A DNA stretch of 46,132 nucleotides from Bryobacterales bacterium (GCA_020854055.1 JADZGD010000014.1:1-46132); one strand, 5' to 3'. Shown: positions 16,922 to 25,849, counted from the stretch's first letter. The notes: generated by a model not told the origin, from the letters alone. A program made the numbers and translations.

Positions 16922-17602
16922 TCAGGCACGGCCGTATATGGGGACCAACGCGCCGTTGACGTCGGCCGCTTCGTCGCTGGCCAACCAGCAGATGGTGGCG
17001 GCGATCGACTCAGGCCGCACCCAGCGGGCGTAATCGGCCGACGGCATGGCCTGGCGGTTAGCGGGGGTGTCGATCACGCTGGGCAGGACGGCATTGACGG
17101 TGATTCCGGAGTCTTTGGTTTCCAGCGCCACGGTGCGAATGAGCGCATTGAGTGCCGCCTTGGAAACGCCGTATGCGCTAAGATTGGCCGCGGGATCGAG
17201 ACCGGTGCGGCTACTGACCGCGATAATGCGGCCGTAACGCTTTTGAAGCATGGCCGGAACCACGGCGCGGATCATGTAAAACGCGGAGTTCAGATTAAGG
17301 TCGAGCATCCGCGTCCAGATTTCACCCGTGGTCTTTTCCACCGGTCCGCCGGCGGCAAAACCGCCCACCAGATGAACCAGCACATCCACTTCGCCGGCCT
17401 CACGCGCCGCATCGAGCGCGCCGGCGGAGGTGGTCAGGTCCGCCGACACCCAGGAGACGCCGCCGGAAGTCCGGTCGCCATGCTTCGTTCGCCCCACGGC
17501 CACAACCGTGGCCTGCCGATCGAGAAATGCTTGCAGGACGGCGCTGCCTAAACCCCCGCTAGCGCCGGTGATGAGGATTCTTTTCCCAGAGAATTGTCTC
17601 AT
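16922..17602 (-). CDS. Short-chain dehydrogenase/reductase
   Basis: A classical SDR of 226 residues. Visible are the cofactor motif ITGASGGLGSAV (about 10-21), the second-strand AVGRTKHGDR with Arg and Lys suggesting NADP preference, VHLVGGFAAGG in place of the usual NNAG, the catalytic Ser in IIAVSSRTG and the YGVSKAAL pair Tyr/Lys. It is slightly shorter than FabG. The substrate is unknown. The gene starts 60 bases from the divergent amrB gene. Confidence 0.88.
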   Translation of the reverse strand: MRQFSGKRILITGASGGLGSAVLQAFLDRQATVVAVGRTKHGDRTSGGVSWVSADLTTSAGALDAAREAGEVDVLVHLVGGFAAGGPVEKTTGEIWTRMLDLNLNSAFYMIRAVVPAMLQKRYGRIIAVSSRTGLDPAANLSAYGVSKAALNALIRTVALETKDSGITVNAVLPSVIDTPANRQAMPSADYARWVRPESIAATICWLASDEAADVNGALVPIYGRA

Positions 17603-17662
17603 TTACGAGTATTCTAGCCGTTTCCAAAGCGCTGCCGCGCGGCACGCTATGATGAAAGACAA

Positions 17663-18892
17663 ATGTCCGATCGTCTTCCCCGGCTTCGGATGGATCTCGA
17701 TCTGATGCCCTCGCCGCTGGCCGAGCGCCCCGGATTACTGATGCGGGACCCGTTTCATTACTCGGATGCGACACTGATTATTCCGCCCGTTCTGGTGGCG
17801 TGCCTGGAGCATTTCGACGGCGGGCAAACTGAACTGGAACTGCGCGCCACGCTGGTGCGATTGACCGGAGAGCTGGAAGTGGGCGAGGTGGTCCGCCATC
17901 TTCGAGAGACATTGAGCCGCGCCGGATTTCTGGAAGACGACACCTACCGGCAAATGAAACAGGCGGCCGAGCGGCGGTTCGCCGAACAACCGGACAGGCC
18001 GGCGATTCATGCCGGCAGCGCCTATCCGGAGCAACCCGAACGGTTATCCGAGGTCCTGGGCGGCTACTTTCGCAAGGCCGGGAGCGGGGAGAGCAACCAT
18101 GGGGGACCGTCCGGCATTGCCGCTCCGCACGTTAGCCCGGAGGGCGGCTGGCGATCCTACTCGGCAGCGTATGCGGCTCTTTCCGACGCCGACCGCGGGC
18201 GGACGTTCATCGTGCTGGGCACTTCCCATTATGGTGAGCCGGACCGGTTCGGGTTGACCCGCAAACCGTTTGTCACGCCGTTCGGCCAGGCGGCCACGGA
18301 CACCGCGATCGTAGACCGCCTCCAGGCGGCCGCGCCGCGGTCGGTGCGGATGGAAGATTACTGCCACGCAGTCGAGCACTCGATCGAGTTTCAAGTGCTG
18401 TTTCTTCAATACCTGTTCGGAGCCGCGGTCCGGATTGTGCCGATCCTATGTGGCGCCTTCGCGCACAGCCTCCGCCAGGGGGGCCGCCCCGAAGACACCC
18501 CCGAGGTAGCGGGATTTCTGGAGGCGCTGGCGGATCTGCGGGCGCGCGAAGGAGCGCGGCTGTGCTTTGTGCTGGGCATCGACATGGCACATATCGGCCG
18601 GCGCTACGGAGACGATTTTCCGGCCAAGGCCGGCGCGGGCCGGATGCAGGAAGTGGAAGCGCGCGACCGGGAGAGAATCGAGCGCGTCCGCGAAGGAGAT
18701 GCCGCCGGGTTCTGGGACCTGGTGCAACCCAACGGTGATGAGTTGAAGTGGTGCGGAACCTCTCCGCTGTACACCTTCCTGAAGTCCGTACCGGGAGTGC
18801 GGGGCGAACTGCGCAGCTACCAGCAGTGGAACATCGACGACACGAGCGTAGTCAGCTTCGGCGCCCTCTCTTTTCACCCCAATCACGGCTGA
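17663..18892 (+). CDS. amrB: AmmeMemoRadiSam system protein B (MEMO1 family) with N-terminal extension
   Basis: A 409-residue protein. Residues from about 118 match the MEMO family: the presumed metal ligands are His in AAPHVSPEGG, His in LGTSHYGEPDRFG and Cys in KWCGTSPLY, with HSIEFQVLFLQYLFG and GIDMAHIGRRYGDDF between them. Residues 1-110 (IIPPVLVACLEHFDGGQTEL, then a helical LVRLTGELEVGEVVRHLRETL stretch) look like a winged-helix-type domain that the core family lacks. AmrB usually occurs with AmmA and a radical SAM partner; neither is adjacent here. Biochemical role in bacteria is unsettled. The ATG at 17663 has only a weak AAAGA site. Confidence 0.88.
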   Translation: MSDRLPRLRMDLDLMPSPLAERPGLLMRDPFHYSDATLIIPPVLVACLEHFDGGQTELELRATLVRLTGELEVGEVVRHLRETLSRAGFLEDDTYRQMKQAAERRFAEQPDRPAIHAGSAYPEQPERLSEVLGGYFRKAGSGESNHGGPSGIAAPHVSPEGGWRSYSAAYAALSDADRGRTFIVLGTSHYGEPDRFGLTRKPFVTPFGQAATDTAIVDRLQAAAPRSVRMEDYCHAVEHSIEFQVLFLQYLFGAAVRIVPILCGAFAHSLRQGGRPEDTPEVAGFLEALADLRAREGARLCFVLGIDMAHIGRRYGDDFPAKAGAGRMQEVEARDRERIERVREGDAAGFWDLVQPNGDELKWCGTSPLYTFLKSVPGVRGELRSYQQWNIDDTSVVSFGALSFHPNHG

Positions 18893-19060
18893 TTGCGCGG
18901 GCTTGCGGGCCCGGGTAACTGAAGGTACCAACGGCGGTACCGGTACACCTGATACCGCGCGTCCATTCCGAATACCGGCGTTTGCCCGTATTCTAGGCAT
19001 GTGCACGCGCTCCTACCGAACCGACGACCTGAGACAACGAAACAGGTAACAGGCCTGAAA

Positions 19061-19540
19061 ATGAATATTTTTCAATCCGCGCGATACCGGAGAGGCAGAG
19101 TCTTGTTCGTGTGTATGGGAAACTCATGCCGCAGCCAGATGGCGGAGGCGTTTGCCAAAGCCTATGGATCCGATGTCCTCGACGCTTACAGCGCCGGCAT
19201 CGCACCAGCGGCCCGGGTGTCGCGAATTACGCGACAGGTGATGGGTGAGAGAAGCATCGGGTTGGACGGGCACAAGGCAAAGTCCATCGATCAGTATGAC
19301 CTCGATGCTTTCGATCTGATCATCAACCTGAGCGACTATGGGCTGCCGAGGACCCGGGCGCGAGTGGTGCAATGTCCCGTGCGCGACCCAATGGGACGAG
19401 GCGAAGAGCTCCATCGCGAGGTCCGCGACCGGATTGAGTGGATCGTAAAAAACCTGATCACACAGTTTCGGGCGGCAGAGCAGCGCCAGGCGCACACACG
19501 CCCGGCCGCCAATGCCGATCCATGTGAAATGCCCGCGTAG
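19061..19540 (+). CDS. Low-molecular-weight phosphatase / arsenate-reductase-like protein
   Basis: About 159 residues of the LMW protein-tyrosine-phosphatase fold. The P-loop VCMGNSCRSQMAEAF has the Cys-X5-Arg signature, and the CRSQMAE form is shared by thioredoxin-coupled arsenate reductases. The acidic loop CPVRDPMGRGEE supplies the general-acid Asp. The two further redox Cys of ArsC are not clearly placed (one in VQCPV), so arsenate reduction is uncertain. The ATG at 19061 with ACAGG upstream is preferred to a GTG at 19001 that lacks a site. The C-terminal 25 residues are Ala/Gln/Arg-rich and look disordered. No other ars gene is near. Confidence 0.8.
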   Translation: MNIFQSARYRRGRVLFVCMGNSCRSQMAEAFAKAYGSDVLDAYSAGIAPAARVSRITRQVMGERSIGLDGHKAKSIDQYDLDAFDLIINLSDYGLPRTRARVVQCPVRDPMGRGEELHREVRDRIEWIVKNLITQFRAAEQRQAHTRPAANADPCEMPA

Positions 19541-19568
19541 TTGCCGCGGACCGCTTCACGCAGCAGGG

Positions 19569-20642
19569 TTAATCAGGCCGCGCCGCCATCCAGTAGCCGG
19601 GGCGGGTGCGGACTCGCAGTTCGGGCCGGTCGATAGCGACCCGGATCTCGTGGAACCCGCCCTCCAGTTTGTTGTTCGGCGAGTATGTCAGCAGGTACTG
19701 GGCATGGACTTCGTCGCCAATCTGGCTGATGGCCGACTCCAGCCCGCGTTCGGTCTTGAACGCGAACTCCTTGCCTCCGGTGAATTTTGAGTACAACTCG
19801 GAGGGATTGTCGATGAAGATGCCCGTAACGCCTCTGAAGATCTCGACAAAAAGCGGCATTACGTTGCCCATTCGAGCCTGATAATTGGCCGTATCGGGCG
19901 TCTGCGCTCCGCCATACTGCGGGGGCATCGCCGAGGGCGGGATGGGACTCGGACGTGGCGGCTGCGGCCGCGACGTAAAGGCGGCCAGCAGGTGGGAGAT
20001 ATCCACCGAGTACACCAGCACGTTGGCCAACTGGAGATCCGTCAGCACCTCCCTGGCGCGCGCGGAACTGCCCGAATCCCGGCTCTCGCTGAAGATCAGC
20101 AGGATTCGCCGCCGCCCCTCAGGGCGATGACGCAGCATGCGCGTGGCCGTCTGAGTGGCATCATTCAGAGCGGACTGGGTGCTGCCGAGCTTGATGCTCT
20201 TGAAGGCGGTTTCGATTTTGGATGCGTCCGAGGTAAAGTCCTGCACCGTCTGCACGCGATGATCAAACGCAATTACGGCGATCTCTCCCTGCTCACCAAC
20301 CACCAGCGGCTGGAACATGGACGCCGTACGCTGGATCTTGGGCAGCATCGATTCCATGTTCGCGCTCTTTTGGATGGCGACGACCAGCGAGATGGGGACA
20401 AACGCATAATCCACCTGAATCCGCTGCGGCTTGCCGTTGTCATACAGCGTGAAATCATGAGGCTTCAGATCGGCCACGTAGTTCCCCGCCCGATCGAGCA
20501 CGGTGGTGGGAGCGATGACGGTATTCACCGAGACGCGGATGATGGGAGACGGCGGGCCGCCTGGCGGCGGCGCGGCCGGATTCTGTTGCGCAATCAGCGA
20601 ATTGGCGATCAGCAGGGAGAGCAGAACAGGAACAGAGTTCAT
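19569..20642 (-). CDS. VWFA-related Acidobacterial domain protein
   Basis: A 357-residue secreted protein with a signal peptide (MNSVPVLLSLLIANSLIAQQ) and a Pro-rich linker. It follows the family pattern (TIGR03436): IRVSVNTVIAPTTVLDRAGN, YVADLKPHDFTLYDNGKPQ, then a von Willebrand A-like domain, and a closing YLLTYSPNNKLEGGFHEIRV with RTRPGYW. At the metal site the usual DxSxS is AIQKSANM, so the first Asp is Gln and metal binding may be weakened. A Pro-rich insertion (QPPRPSPIPPSA) occurs near residue 225. The family is expanded in Acidobacteria; its function is unknown. It is the last gene of the pyrR-to-mogA run, 15 bases after mogA. Confidence 0.9.
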   Translation of the reverse strand: MNSVPVLLSLLIANSLIAQQNPAAPPPGGPPSPIIRVSVNTVIAPTTVLDRAGNYVADLKPHDFTLYDNGKPQRIQVDYAFVPISLVVAIQKSANMESMLPKIQRTASMFQPLVVGEQGEIAVIAFDHRVQTVQDFTSDASKIETAFKSIKLGSTQSALNDATQTATRMLRHRPEGRRRILLIFSESRDSGSSARAREVLTDLQLANVLVYSVDISHLLAAFTSRPQPPRPSPIPPSAMPPQYGGAQTPDTANYQARMGNVMPLFVEIFRGVTGIFIDNPSELYSKFTGGKEFAFKTERGLESAISQIGDEVHAQYLLTYSPNNKLEGGFHEIRVAIDRPELRVRTRPGYWMAARPD

Positions 20643-20657
20643 TGCTTTAGTTGGACG

Positions 20658-21167
20658 CTATCTGGTTGAGTCGAGTTTCGTTTCCGCTCCGTGCGCGGTG
20701 CGGCCGCTCAGCAGGTCGAGAATATGCGGCACCAGACCGACGATGGTATTGAGAGACTCCACCGCGCCGCGAGGCGCTCCGGGAAGGTTTACGATCAGCA
20801 CATTGCCACGGGTGCCGGCCACGCCGCGGCTAAGCACCGCCAGCGGAGTGGAGCGGGATCCCTCCATCCTCATTCGCTCGGCGAGGCCGGGAATCTCCCG
20901 TTCGATCACCGCGCGGGTAGCTTCCGGAGTCACGTCGCGCGGTCCAACGCCGGTGCCTCCCGTGGTGAAGATGGCCGAGAGCTGGTTGCCGCCGGCGAGC
21001 GTTGCGAGACGGTCGCGGATCAGGTCGGCTTCGTCGGGAAGCACTTCCATCGCGGGCACGGACCAGCCAAGCTGTTCCAGCCGTTCACGAATCGCCGGAC
21101 CGGAGCGGTCCTCACGGGCGCCAGCGGTTACCGAATCACTGATGGTCAATACTGCTGCCTGAATCAT
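20658..21167 (-). CDS. mogA: Molybdopterin adenylyltransferase (MogA/MoaB)
   Basis: A 169-residue protein of the MoCF family that adenylates molybdopterin before molybdenum insertion by MoeA. Motifs: AVLTISDSVTAGAREDRSGP at the start, TTGGTGVGPRDVTPEAT around residue 70-85 and a LPGAPRGAVESL segment. A C-terminal tail of about 15 residues (TAHGAETKLDSTR) follows the fold. The start codon overlaps the moaC stop by four bases, so moeA, moaC and mogA are coupled. Confidence 0.93.
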   Translation of the reverse strand: MIQAAVLTISDSVTAGAREDRSGPAIRERLEQLGWSVPAMEVLPDEADLIRDRLATLAGGNQLSAIFTTGGTGVGPRDVTPEATRAVIEREIPGLAERMRMEGSRSTPLAVLSRGVAGTRGNVLIVNLPGAPRGAVESLNTIVGLVPHILDLLSGRTAHGAETKLDSTR

Positions 21168-21670
21168 TTTGGCTGCGCGGTCCTCCTTGGGACCGGAACA
21201 AAACCGGCGGGGCGGCGGTAATCGCCGCTCTTGCCGCCGCTCTTTTCGAGAAGACAGATCTCGCCGATCTCGATCGACTTGTCGAGCGCCTTGATCATGT
21301 CATACACGGTGAGTGCGGCGATGGCAGCAGCGGTAAGCGCCTCCATCTCCACTCCCGTGGCGGCCTCAGTCGAGGCCAGGGATACGATTCGCACGCCATT
21401 CTTCTCAACCGCCGTCTCCACCTCGACCCGGGTAAGGGCAAGCGGGTGGCACAGAGGGATGAGATCGGCCGTACGCTTGGCCGCCATCACGCCGGCGATA
21501 CGCGCCACCTCGAGCGGGTTGCCCTTGGGATTGCGCGGCAGTTGCTTCAGCACTGCCGGACGAATCCGTACGAACGCATGGGCGCGCGCCGAACGCGCGG
21601 TAGCAGCCTTGCCGGAGACGTCAACCATCCGCGCCTCGCCGGCCTCGTTAAAATGCGACAGCCTGCTCAT
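21164..21670 (-). CDS. moaC: Cyclic pyranopterin monophosphate synthase
   Basis: A 168-residue MoaC, the second enzyme of molybdopterin synthesis, acting on the product of MoaA. Family motifs are complete: MVDVSGKAATARSARA, GNPLEVARIAGVMAAKRTAD, LIPLCHPLALTRVEV, the EAATGVEMEALTAA stretch and the catalytic Lys-rich DMIKALDKSIEIGEI. The LLEKSGGKSG loop near the end is also typical. It overlaps moeA upstream and mogA downstream, four bases each. MoaA itself is not in the window. Confidence 0.96.
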   Translation of the reverse strand: MSRLSHFNEAGEARMVDVSGKAATARSARAHAFVRIRPAVLKQLPRNPKGNPLEVARIAGVMAAKRTADLIPLCHPLALTRVEVETAVEKNGVRIVSLASTEAATGVEMEALTAAAIAALTVYDMIKALDKSIEIGEICLLEKSGGKSGDYRRPAGFVPVPRRTAQPK

Positions 21671-22857
21671 TGCAACAGCACCTGGATCAAGTCACCCTTC
21701 TCCCATTCTGCCCGATCCGGATCGGCCACCAGGTAGGCGTTGGCGCGGGAATGGGCGGCCAGATCACTGGAGCCCTGCCACCGGACGGGGGAGAGCGTGC
21801 CGTCGTCGTTCAACCGGGCCGGAAGAAAGCGTGTCAGCCCCGTCTGGTGGCGAAAGGCGGCGGCCAGGGGCGCCAGAGTCAACGGCAGCGGCGAGTGACT
21901 CCGGCCGGAAAGCAATTCCACGGCGATGCGGCCGATGAGTTCGAAGGTAACCATGGTAGAGACCGGATTTCCCGGCAACCCGAAAAAGAACTTTTGCCGG
22001 GCGCGGCCGAACACCATTGGCTGGCCCGGTTGAATGCGCACGCGGTCGAAGTAAAACTCGGCGCCGAAGCGCGCCAGCGCCTGCTCGACGACATCGTACT
22101 TGCCGGCCGAGACGCCGCCCGACAGCAGCAGCAGATCCTCGCCGAGTCCCCGTTCGATGGCCAGGCAGGTGTCCTCCAGCGTATCGCGGGCCACGGGGAG
22201 GATGCGCGGGACGCCGCCCGCCCGGACCACCTGAGCCGCCAGCGCGTAAGCGTTCGAGTTGCGAACCTGGTGCGGCGCGGGCTGCATGTCGATTTCAACG
22301 ACTTCGTCTCCGGTAGAGACAATGGCCACCGAAGGTTTCCGGTAGACCGTGGCGCGAAGACGTCCGGTAGCCGCCAGCACGGCGATTTCGGCGTAACCGA
22401 TGCGAGTTCCGGGCGAAAGCAGCGAGTCGCCGGCGCGCGCCTCGGAACCGCGCGGATTAATGTAACTGCCCGGCGGCACCGCCGCATCCACGCGCACTTT
22501 TCCGTCCTGCGCGGTTATGTGCTCCAGCATTACTACCGAGTCGGCTCCTTCGGGCACCACCGCCCCGGTCATGATCTCGATCGCTTCACCGGCGTTAAGG
22601 TTCAAGATGGACGGTTCACCGGCGCGCACTTCGCCGGCAATACGAAACACTCCGGGGGTGGCGGAGGCCCGCAGTGCGTATCCATCGCGAATGGAGCGCG
22701 GCGCCGGGGGAAGATCGCGGTCGGCGGCGACCGGTTCGGCCAGGATACGGCCGGCGGAGTCGATTAAGGCAACGGTCTCGCTGCCGGGGAACGGAGCGGC
22801 CGCGCGAACGTGATCGACTACGCACTGACGCGCCTGGGGAAAGGTCACCGTAGCCAC
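21667..22857 (-). CDS. moeA: Molybdopterin molybdenumtransferase
   Basis: A 396-residue MoeA that ligates molybdenum into adenylated molybdopterin. The four-domain layout is visible: the N-terminal RILAEPVAADRDLPPAPRSI with DGYALRA, the GEAIEIMTGAVVPEGADSVV block, the catalytic MoCF-like domain with VSTGDEVVE and LLLLSGGVSAGKYDVVEQAL, and FFFGLPGNPVSTMVTFEL before the C-terminal barrel domain. It follows pyrB by 47 bases and overlaps moaC, so it begins the cofactor part of a mixed operon. Confidence 0.95.
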   Translation of the reverse strand: MATVTFPQARQCVVDHVRAAAPFPGSETVALIDSAGRILAEPVAADRDLPPAPRSIRDGYALRASATPGVFRIAGEVRAGEPSILNLNAGEAIEIMTGAVVPEGADSVVMLEHITAQDGKVRVDAAVPPGSYINPRGSEARAGDSLLSPGTRIGYAEIAVLAATGRLRATVYRKPSVAIVSTGDEVVEIDMQPAPHQVRNSNAYALAAQVVRAGGVPRILPVARDTLEDTCLAIERGLGEDLLLLSGGVSAGKYDVVEQALARFGAEFYFDRVRIQPGQPMVFGRARQKFFFGLPGNPVSTMVTFELIGRIAVELLSGRSHSPLPLTLAPLAAAFRHQTGLTRFLPARLNDDGTLSPVRWQGSSDLAAHSRANAYLVADPDRAEWEKGDLIQVLLQ

Positions 22858-22904
22858 AGCTATGCATTTTAACAGTGCGCCGCGGCCACCCGCCGGTAGA
22901 GCTG

Positions 22905-23816
22905 CTAATTGGAGAGGATGCGTTCGAGCACCGACATGCGTACGGCGACGCCGTTTTCCACCTGATTGAGAATCACCGAGCGCTGCGAATCGGCGACTTC
23001 AGAAGCGATTTCGCGGCCGCGGTTGATGGGCCCGGGATGCATTACGATGACGTCGGGGTGGGCCAGATCGAGATGCTCCAGCCGCAGTCCGTAGAACTGG
23101 AAGTATTCACTGGCCGGAAAGGCGGCTTCGTGCTGGCGCTCCAGTTGAACGCGCAGCATCATGATGACGTCCGCCGAGCGGATGGCGTCGCGAATATCGT
23201 CGGTCAGCGTGACGCCGGGCGCGATGGACGCCAACTCGGGCGGCAGCAGCGGCGCCGGACCGCATAGAACGATGTCAGCCCCGAACTTTGCCAGCAGGTA
23301 GATGTTTGACCGCGCCACCCGGCTGTGGGCGATGTCGCCGATGATCGCCACACGAATCCCTTCGAGGGTGCCGCGGCGGTCGAGAATGGTGCGCGCGTCA
23401 AGCAACGCCTGTGTGGGATGTTCGTGTGTTCCGTCTCCGGCGTTGATGATCGGCGTGGGCAGGTGGCGTGCCAGAAAATGCGGAGCGCCCGAAGCCGAAT
23501 GGCGCATCACGATCGCATCCGGGCGCATGGCGGCCAGCGTGTTGAGCGTATCCACCAGCGATTCACCCTTGGAAACACTGGAGCCGGAAGCGGTGATCGA
23601 AACCGCATCGGCGCCAAGGCGCTTGGCGGCAATTTCGAAACTGGTGCGGGTTCGCGTGGAAGCTTCGTAAAACAGGTTGACTATGGTGCGGCCGCGTAAC
23701 ACGTCCAGCCGTTTCACCGGTTGATGCTGGATCGATTGAAAGTCACGCGCGCGAGTGAGTATCGCTTCGATTTCAGACCGGTTGAGATCCTCAATACCGA
23801 GCAGACCGGAACTCAT
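22905..23816 (-). CDS. pyrB: Aspartate carbamoyltransferase catalytic chain
   Basis: A 303-residue ATCase catalytic subunit making carbamoyl aspartate for pyrimidine synthesis. It has the carbamoyl-phosphate motif [12 protein letters not shown], the [12 protein letters not shown] loop with catalytic Ser and Lys, [25 protein letters not shown], a MLRVQLERQ segment and MHPGPINRG. No pyrI regulatory chain or pyrC is present nearby. It starts 37 bases after pyrR, the arrangement seen in many bacteria where PyrR and PyrB are co-transcribed. Confidence 0.96.
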   Translation of the reverse strand: MSSGLLGIEDLNRSEIEAILTRARDFQSIQHQPVKRLDVLRGRTIVNLFYEASTRTRTSFEIAAKRLGADAVSITASGSSVSKGESLVDTLNTLAAMRPDAIVMRHSASGAPHFLARHLPTPIINAGDGTHEHPTQALLDARTILDRRGTLEGIRVAIIGDIAHSRVARSNIYLLAKFGADIVLCGPAPLLPPELASIAPGVTLTDDIRDAIRSADVIMMLRVQLERQHEAAFPASEYFQFYGLRLEHLDLAHPDVIVMHPGPINRGREIASEVADSQRSVILNQVENGVAVRMSVLERILSN

Positions 23817-23852
23817 CGTTCTCTCCTGGGAGCCGGGCGCGAATACGGCCGG

Positions 23853-24407
23853 CTAACCGTCCACCTTTTCGACCAGCAACACCTTCTCGGTCTGGTCGAT
23901 TTCCATAAACTTCACTTCGATGATCTCGCTGTCGGTCGTCTGCACCGTGCGCCCCACATAGCGCGCGGCGATGGGCAATTCCCGGTGGCCGCGATCGATC
24001 AACGCCAGTAACTGGACCCGGGCCGGGCGTCCGTGATCGAACAGGGCGTCGAGCGCGGCGCGAATGGTGCGGCCGGTGTAGAGCACATCATCCACCAGAA
24101 TGATGTCCTTGCCGGTGACAGAAAAAGGGATGTCGGTGCTGTTCACCACCGGCGCATGGCCTACCGTCGAGAGGTCGTCACGGTACAGGTTGATGTCCAG
24201 CACGCCGACCGGGATCTTGCGGGATTCGAGTGTCTCGATCTTGCCGGCCAGGCGCTCAGCTAACGGGACCCCCCGGCGGCGGATACCGATGAAGGCGAGG
24301 CGATCGAGATCCTCGGTCTTCTCCAAAATCTCGTGCGCAAGCCGCACCAGGGTACGGTCGATCTCCGATGCGCTCATCAACTGGCTCTTTTCGCGAGTGG
24401 CAGTCAT
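23853..24407 (-). CDS. pyrR: Bifunctional pyr operon regulator / uracil phosphoribosyltransferase PyrR
   Basis: About 184 residues of the PRTase fold. The PRPP-binding loop is DIILVDDVLYTGRTIRAAL; other family stretches are LAFIGIRRRGVPLAERLA, LDINLYRDDLS and QLLALIDRGHRELPI with the PyrR-specific IAARYVGR. PyrR can convert uracil to UMP and, in Gram-positives, binds pyr leader RNA. I found no PyrR-binding loop or antiterminator/terminator pair in the 105 bases upstream, so it may act only as an enzyme here or in trans. The ATG at 24407 is chosen; a TTG two codons earlier and an ATG at about codon 12 are alternatives, and none has a strong ribosome binding site. Confidence 0.92.
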   Translation of the reverse strand: MTATREKSQLMSASEIDRTLVRLAHEILEKTEDLDRLAFIGIRRRGVPLAERLAGKIETLESRKIPVGVLDINLYRDDLSTVGHAPVVNSTDIPFSVTGKDIILVDDVLYTGRTIRAALDALFDHGRPARVQLLALIDRGHRELPIAARYVGRTVQTTDSEIIEVKFMEIDQTEKVLLVEKVDG

Positions 24408-24512
24408 AGACAAAGAGGCACTGAACGTTCCAGGGTACCAGATTGGATCCGGCGGGATGCGGCCTTGGCCGCGCCAGCCACTCGCGCGAAAGAGAAACGG
24501 CGTCCGACGGGC

Positions 24513-24914
24513 TCAGGGAATGACCAGTTGCTGCCCGGCGCGGATCTTGTCCGGGTCGGAGAGTTGGTTCCGGTTCGCCTCGAAGATCTTCATGTACTGA
24601 TTGGGCGAGCCGTAGAATTGTTTGCTGATCTTCGACAGCGTATCTCCGGGCTGGACGGTGTACGTTTTCACGGCATTCGCCGGCGCCGGAGCACGGGAGG
24701 AATCGACGCGGATATCGGCAGTCAGGTCACCGTAGCCGGCATCGACTTGCTTGATGCTATTCCAGACTTCGTTCTTGATCTCTTCCGATCCGGCGATCGC
24801 GCCGATGAACAGCTTTCCATCCTGTAGATGAAGGTGAGTGAGTTCCACCCCGCGGTTTTGTATCGTATCGAGGGCAGGTTGATATTTCTGTTTGAGTTGT
24901 TCGAGATCGGCCAT
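24513..24914 (-). CDS. BON-LysM protein, resembling potassium-binding Kbp
   Basis: A 133-residue protein without a signal peptide. Residues about 1-75 form a BON-like domain (RGVELTHLHLQDGKLFIGAI and following), and residues about 83-133 a LysM domain (KTYTVQPGDTLSKISKQFYG, with NQYMKIFEANRNQLSDPDKI and AGQQLVIP). Domain order, size and the linker agree with E. coli Kbp (YgaU), a cytoplasmic K+-binding protein; whether this one binds K+ is not shown. The ATG at 24914 follows GGAGA. A longer frame to 25154 runs across the divergent ttcA gene and is rejected. It is the first gene of the leftward run, 105 bases ahead of pyrR. Confidence 0.85.
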   Translation of the reverse strand: MADLEQLKQKYQPALDTIQNRGVELTHLHLQDGKLFIGAIAGSEEIKNEVWNSIKQVDAGYGDLTADIRVDSSRAPAPANAVKTYTVQPGDTLSKISKQFYGSPNQYMKIFEANRNQLSDPDKIRAGQQLVIP

Positions 24915-25006
24915 GAGTTCTCCGGGATTGATCGTGCAGCCGGCTTGAATTCGCCGGCTGGATGCCGATGTCGCATCCTTGAGATTAAGATACGCCGGCG
25001 GCGGCG

Positions 25007-25849
25007 GTGGATCCAGAAAAATTAGATAATGGAAGCTTGGAGATCGAAAAGATACTTCTGCGCAAGGTGGGCGAAGCCATCGGCCGCTTCCGCATGATCC
25101 GCGACGGCGACCGGGTGGCGGTGGCGCTTTCCGGGGGCAAGGACTCGCTGACACTTCTTGAAGCGCTCCTGCTGCTGGAGAAGCGTGCCCCGGTACGTTT
25201 TTCCGTCTGCGCTTTCACGGTGGAGCAGGGAAAGTTCCTCCGCCCGATCGAACCCGTGGGAGAGTACCTCAAACAGAGAGGCGTAGAGTGGACGTATTTC
25301 CGCGATCCGCCCTCACTGCGGCTGATCGAGGAACGGCCGGGCCATGGCTGCGACCTGTGCAGCCGCTACCGGCGGCGCGCGGTCTATGAGATTGCCCGGA
25401 ACCTGGGCGCCAATGTGATCGCCTTCGGCCATACAGCCGACGATTTCTGCGAAGCGTTCCTGAGAAACTCGCTGTTCACCGGACGCGTGAGCGCTCTGCC
25501 CCCGGTAACCTATTCGCGAAACAAAGACTTCCGTCTAATCCGGCCGCTGGTGTTTGTCGATGAACAAATCACCAGCCGGTTCGCCGGATCACTGGGCGCC
25601 CCGGTGGTTCCCTGTGGTTGCTCCCAGCGCACTGGAACCGTGCGGCGATCGATCCGGAACCTGTTCGCCGACATCGAGAAGGACTACCCGCATCTGAAGG
25701 ACACGCTGCTTTCAGCCATGGGCAACCTTCAGCCGGAGCGACTGCTCGATACACGCTATCTGCAACTGGACCCGGCGGGCGAAGACGGATTTACCGGCGC
25801 GGGCGATGAGGCGTTGGGTGGAGCATTTCCGATTCTCACCGATTCGTGA
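25007..25849 (+). CDS. ttcA: tRNA 2-thiocytidine biosynthesis protein TtcA-like
   Basis: About 280 residues of the TtcA/TtuA ATP-pyrophosphatase family, which thiolates tRNA using a 4Fe-4S cluster. The PP-loop ALSGGKDSLTLLEAL has SGGKDS at residues 42-47. Cluster Cys are in GHGCDLCSRYRRR (CxxC) and VVPCGCSQ. AFGHTADDFCEAFLRN is the second family motif. Classical TtcA has two CxxC pairs; here the second is CGC-type spacing, so TtcA versus a related 2-thiolation enzyme is not fully settled. The start is unclear: GTG at 25007 has no site, while TTG at 25037 has GGAAG just upstream. Confidence 0.85.
   Translation: MDPEKLDNGSLEIEKILLRKVGEAIGRFRMIRDGDRVAVALSGGKDSLTLLEALLLLEKRAPVRFSVCAFTVEQGKFLRPIEPVGEYLKQRGVEWTYFRDPPSLRLIEERPGHGCDLCSRYRRRAVYEIARNLGANVIAFGHTADDFCEAFLRNSLFTGRVSALPPVTYSRNKDFRLIRPLVFVDEQITSRFAGSLGAPVVPCGCSQRTGTVRRSIRNLFADIEKDYPHLKDTLLSAMGNLQPERLLDTRYLQLDPAGEDGFTGAGDEALGGAFPILTDS

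Noticed and set aside
21670..22767. 365-codon rightward frame opposite moeA
   Set aside because: Complementary-strand shadow of a well-conserved gene; His/Arg/Gly-rich with no motif.
24459..24472. Palindrome GCGGCC-TT-GGCCGC between pyrR and the LysM gene
   Set aside because: Two-base loop and no U-run; likely chance in GC-rich DNA, and it does not resemble a PyrR-binding loop.
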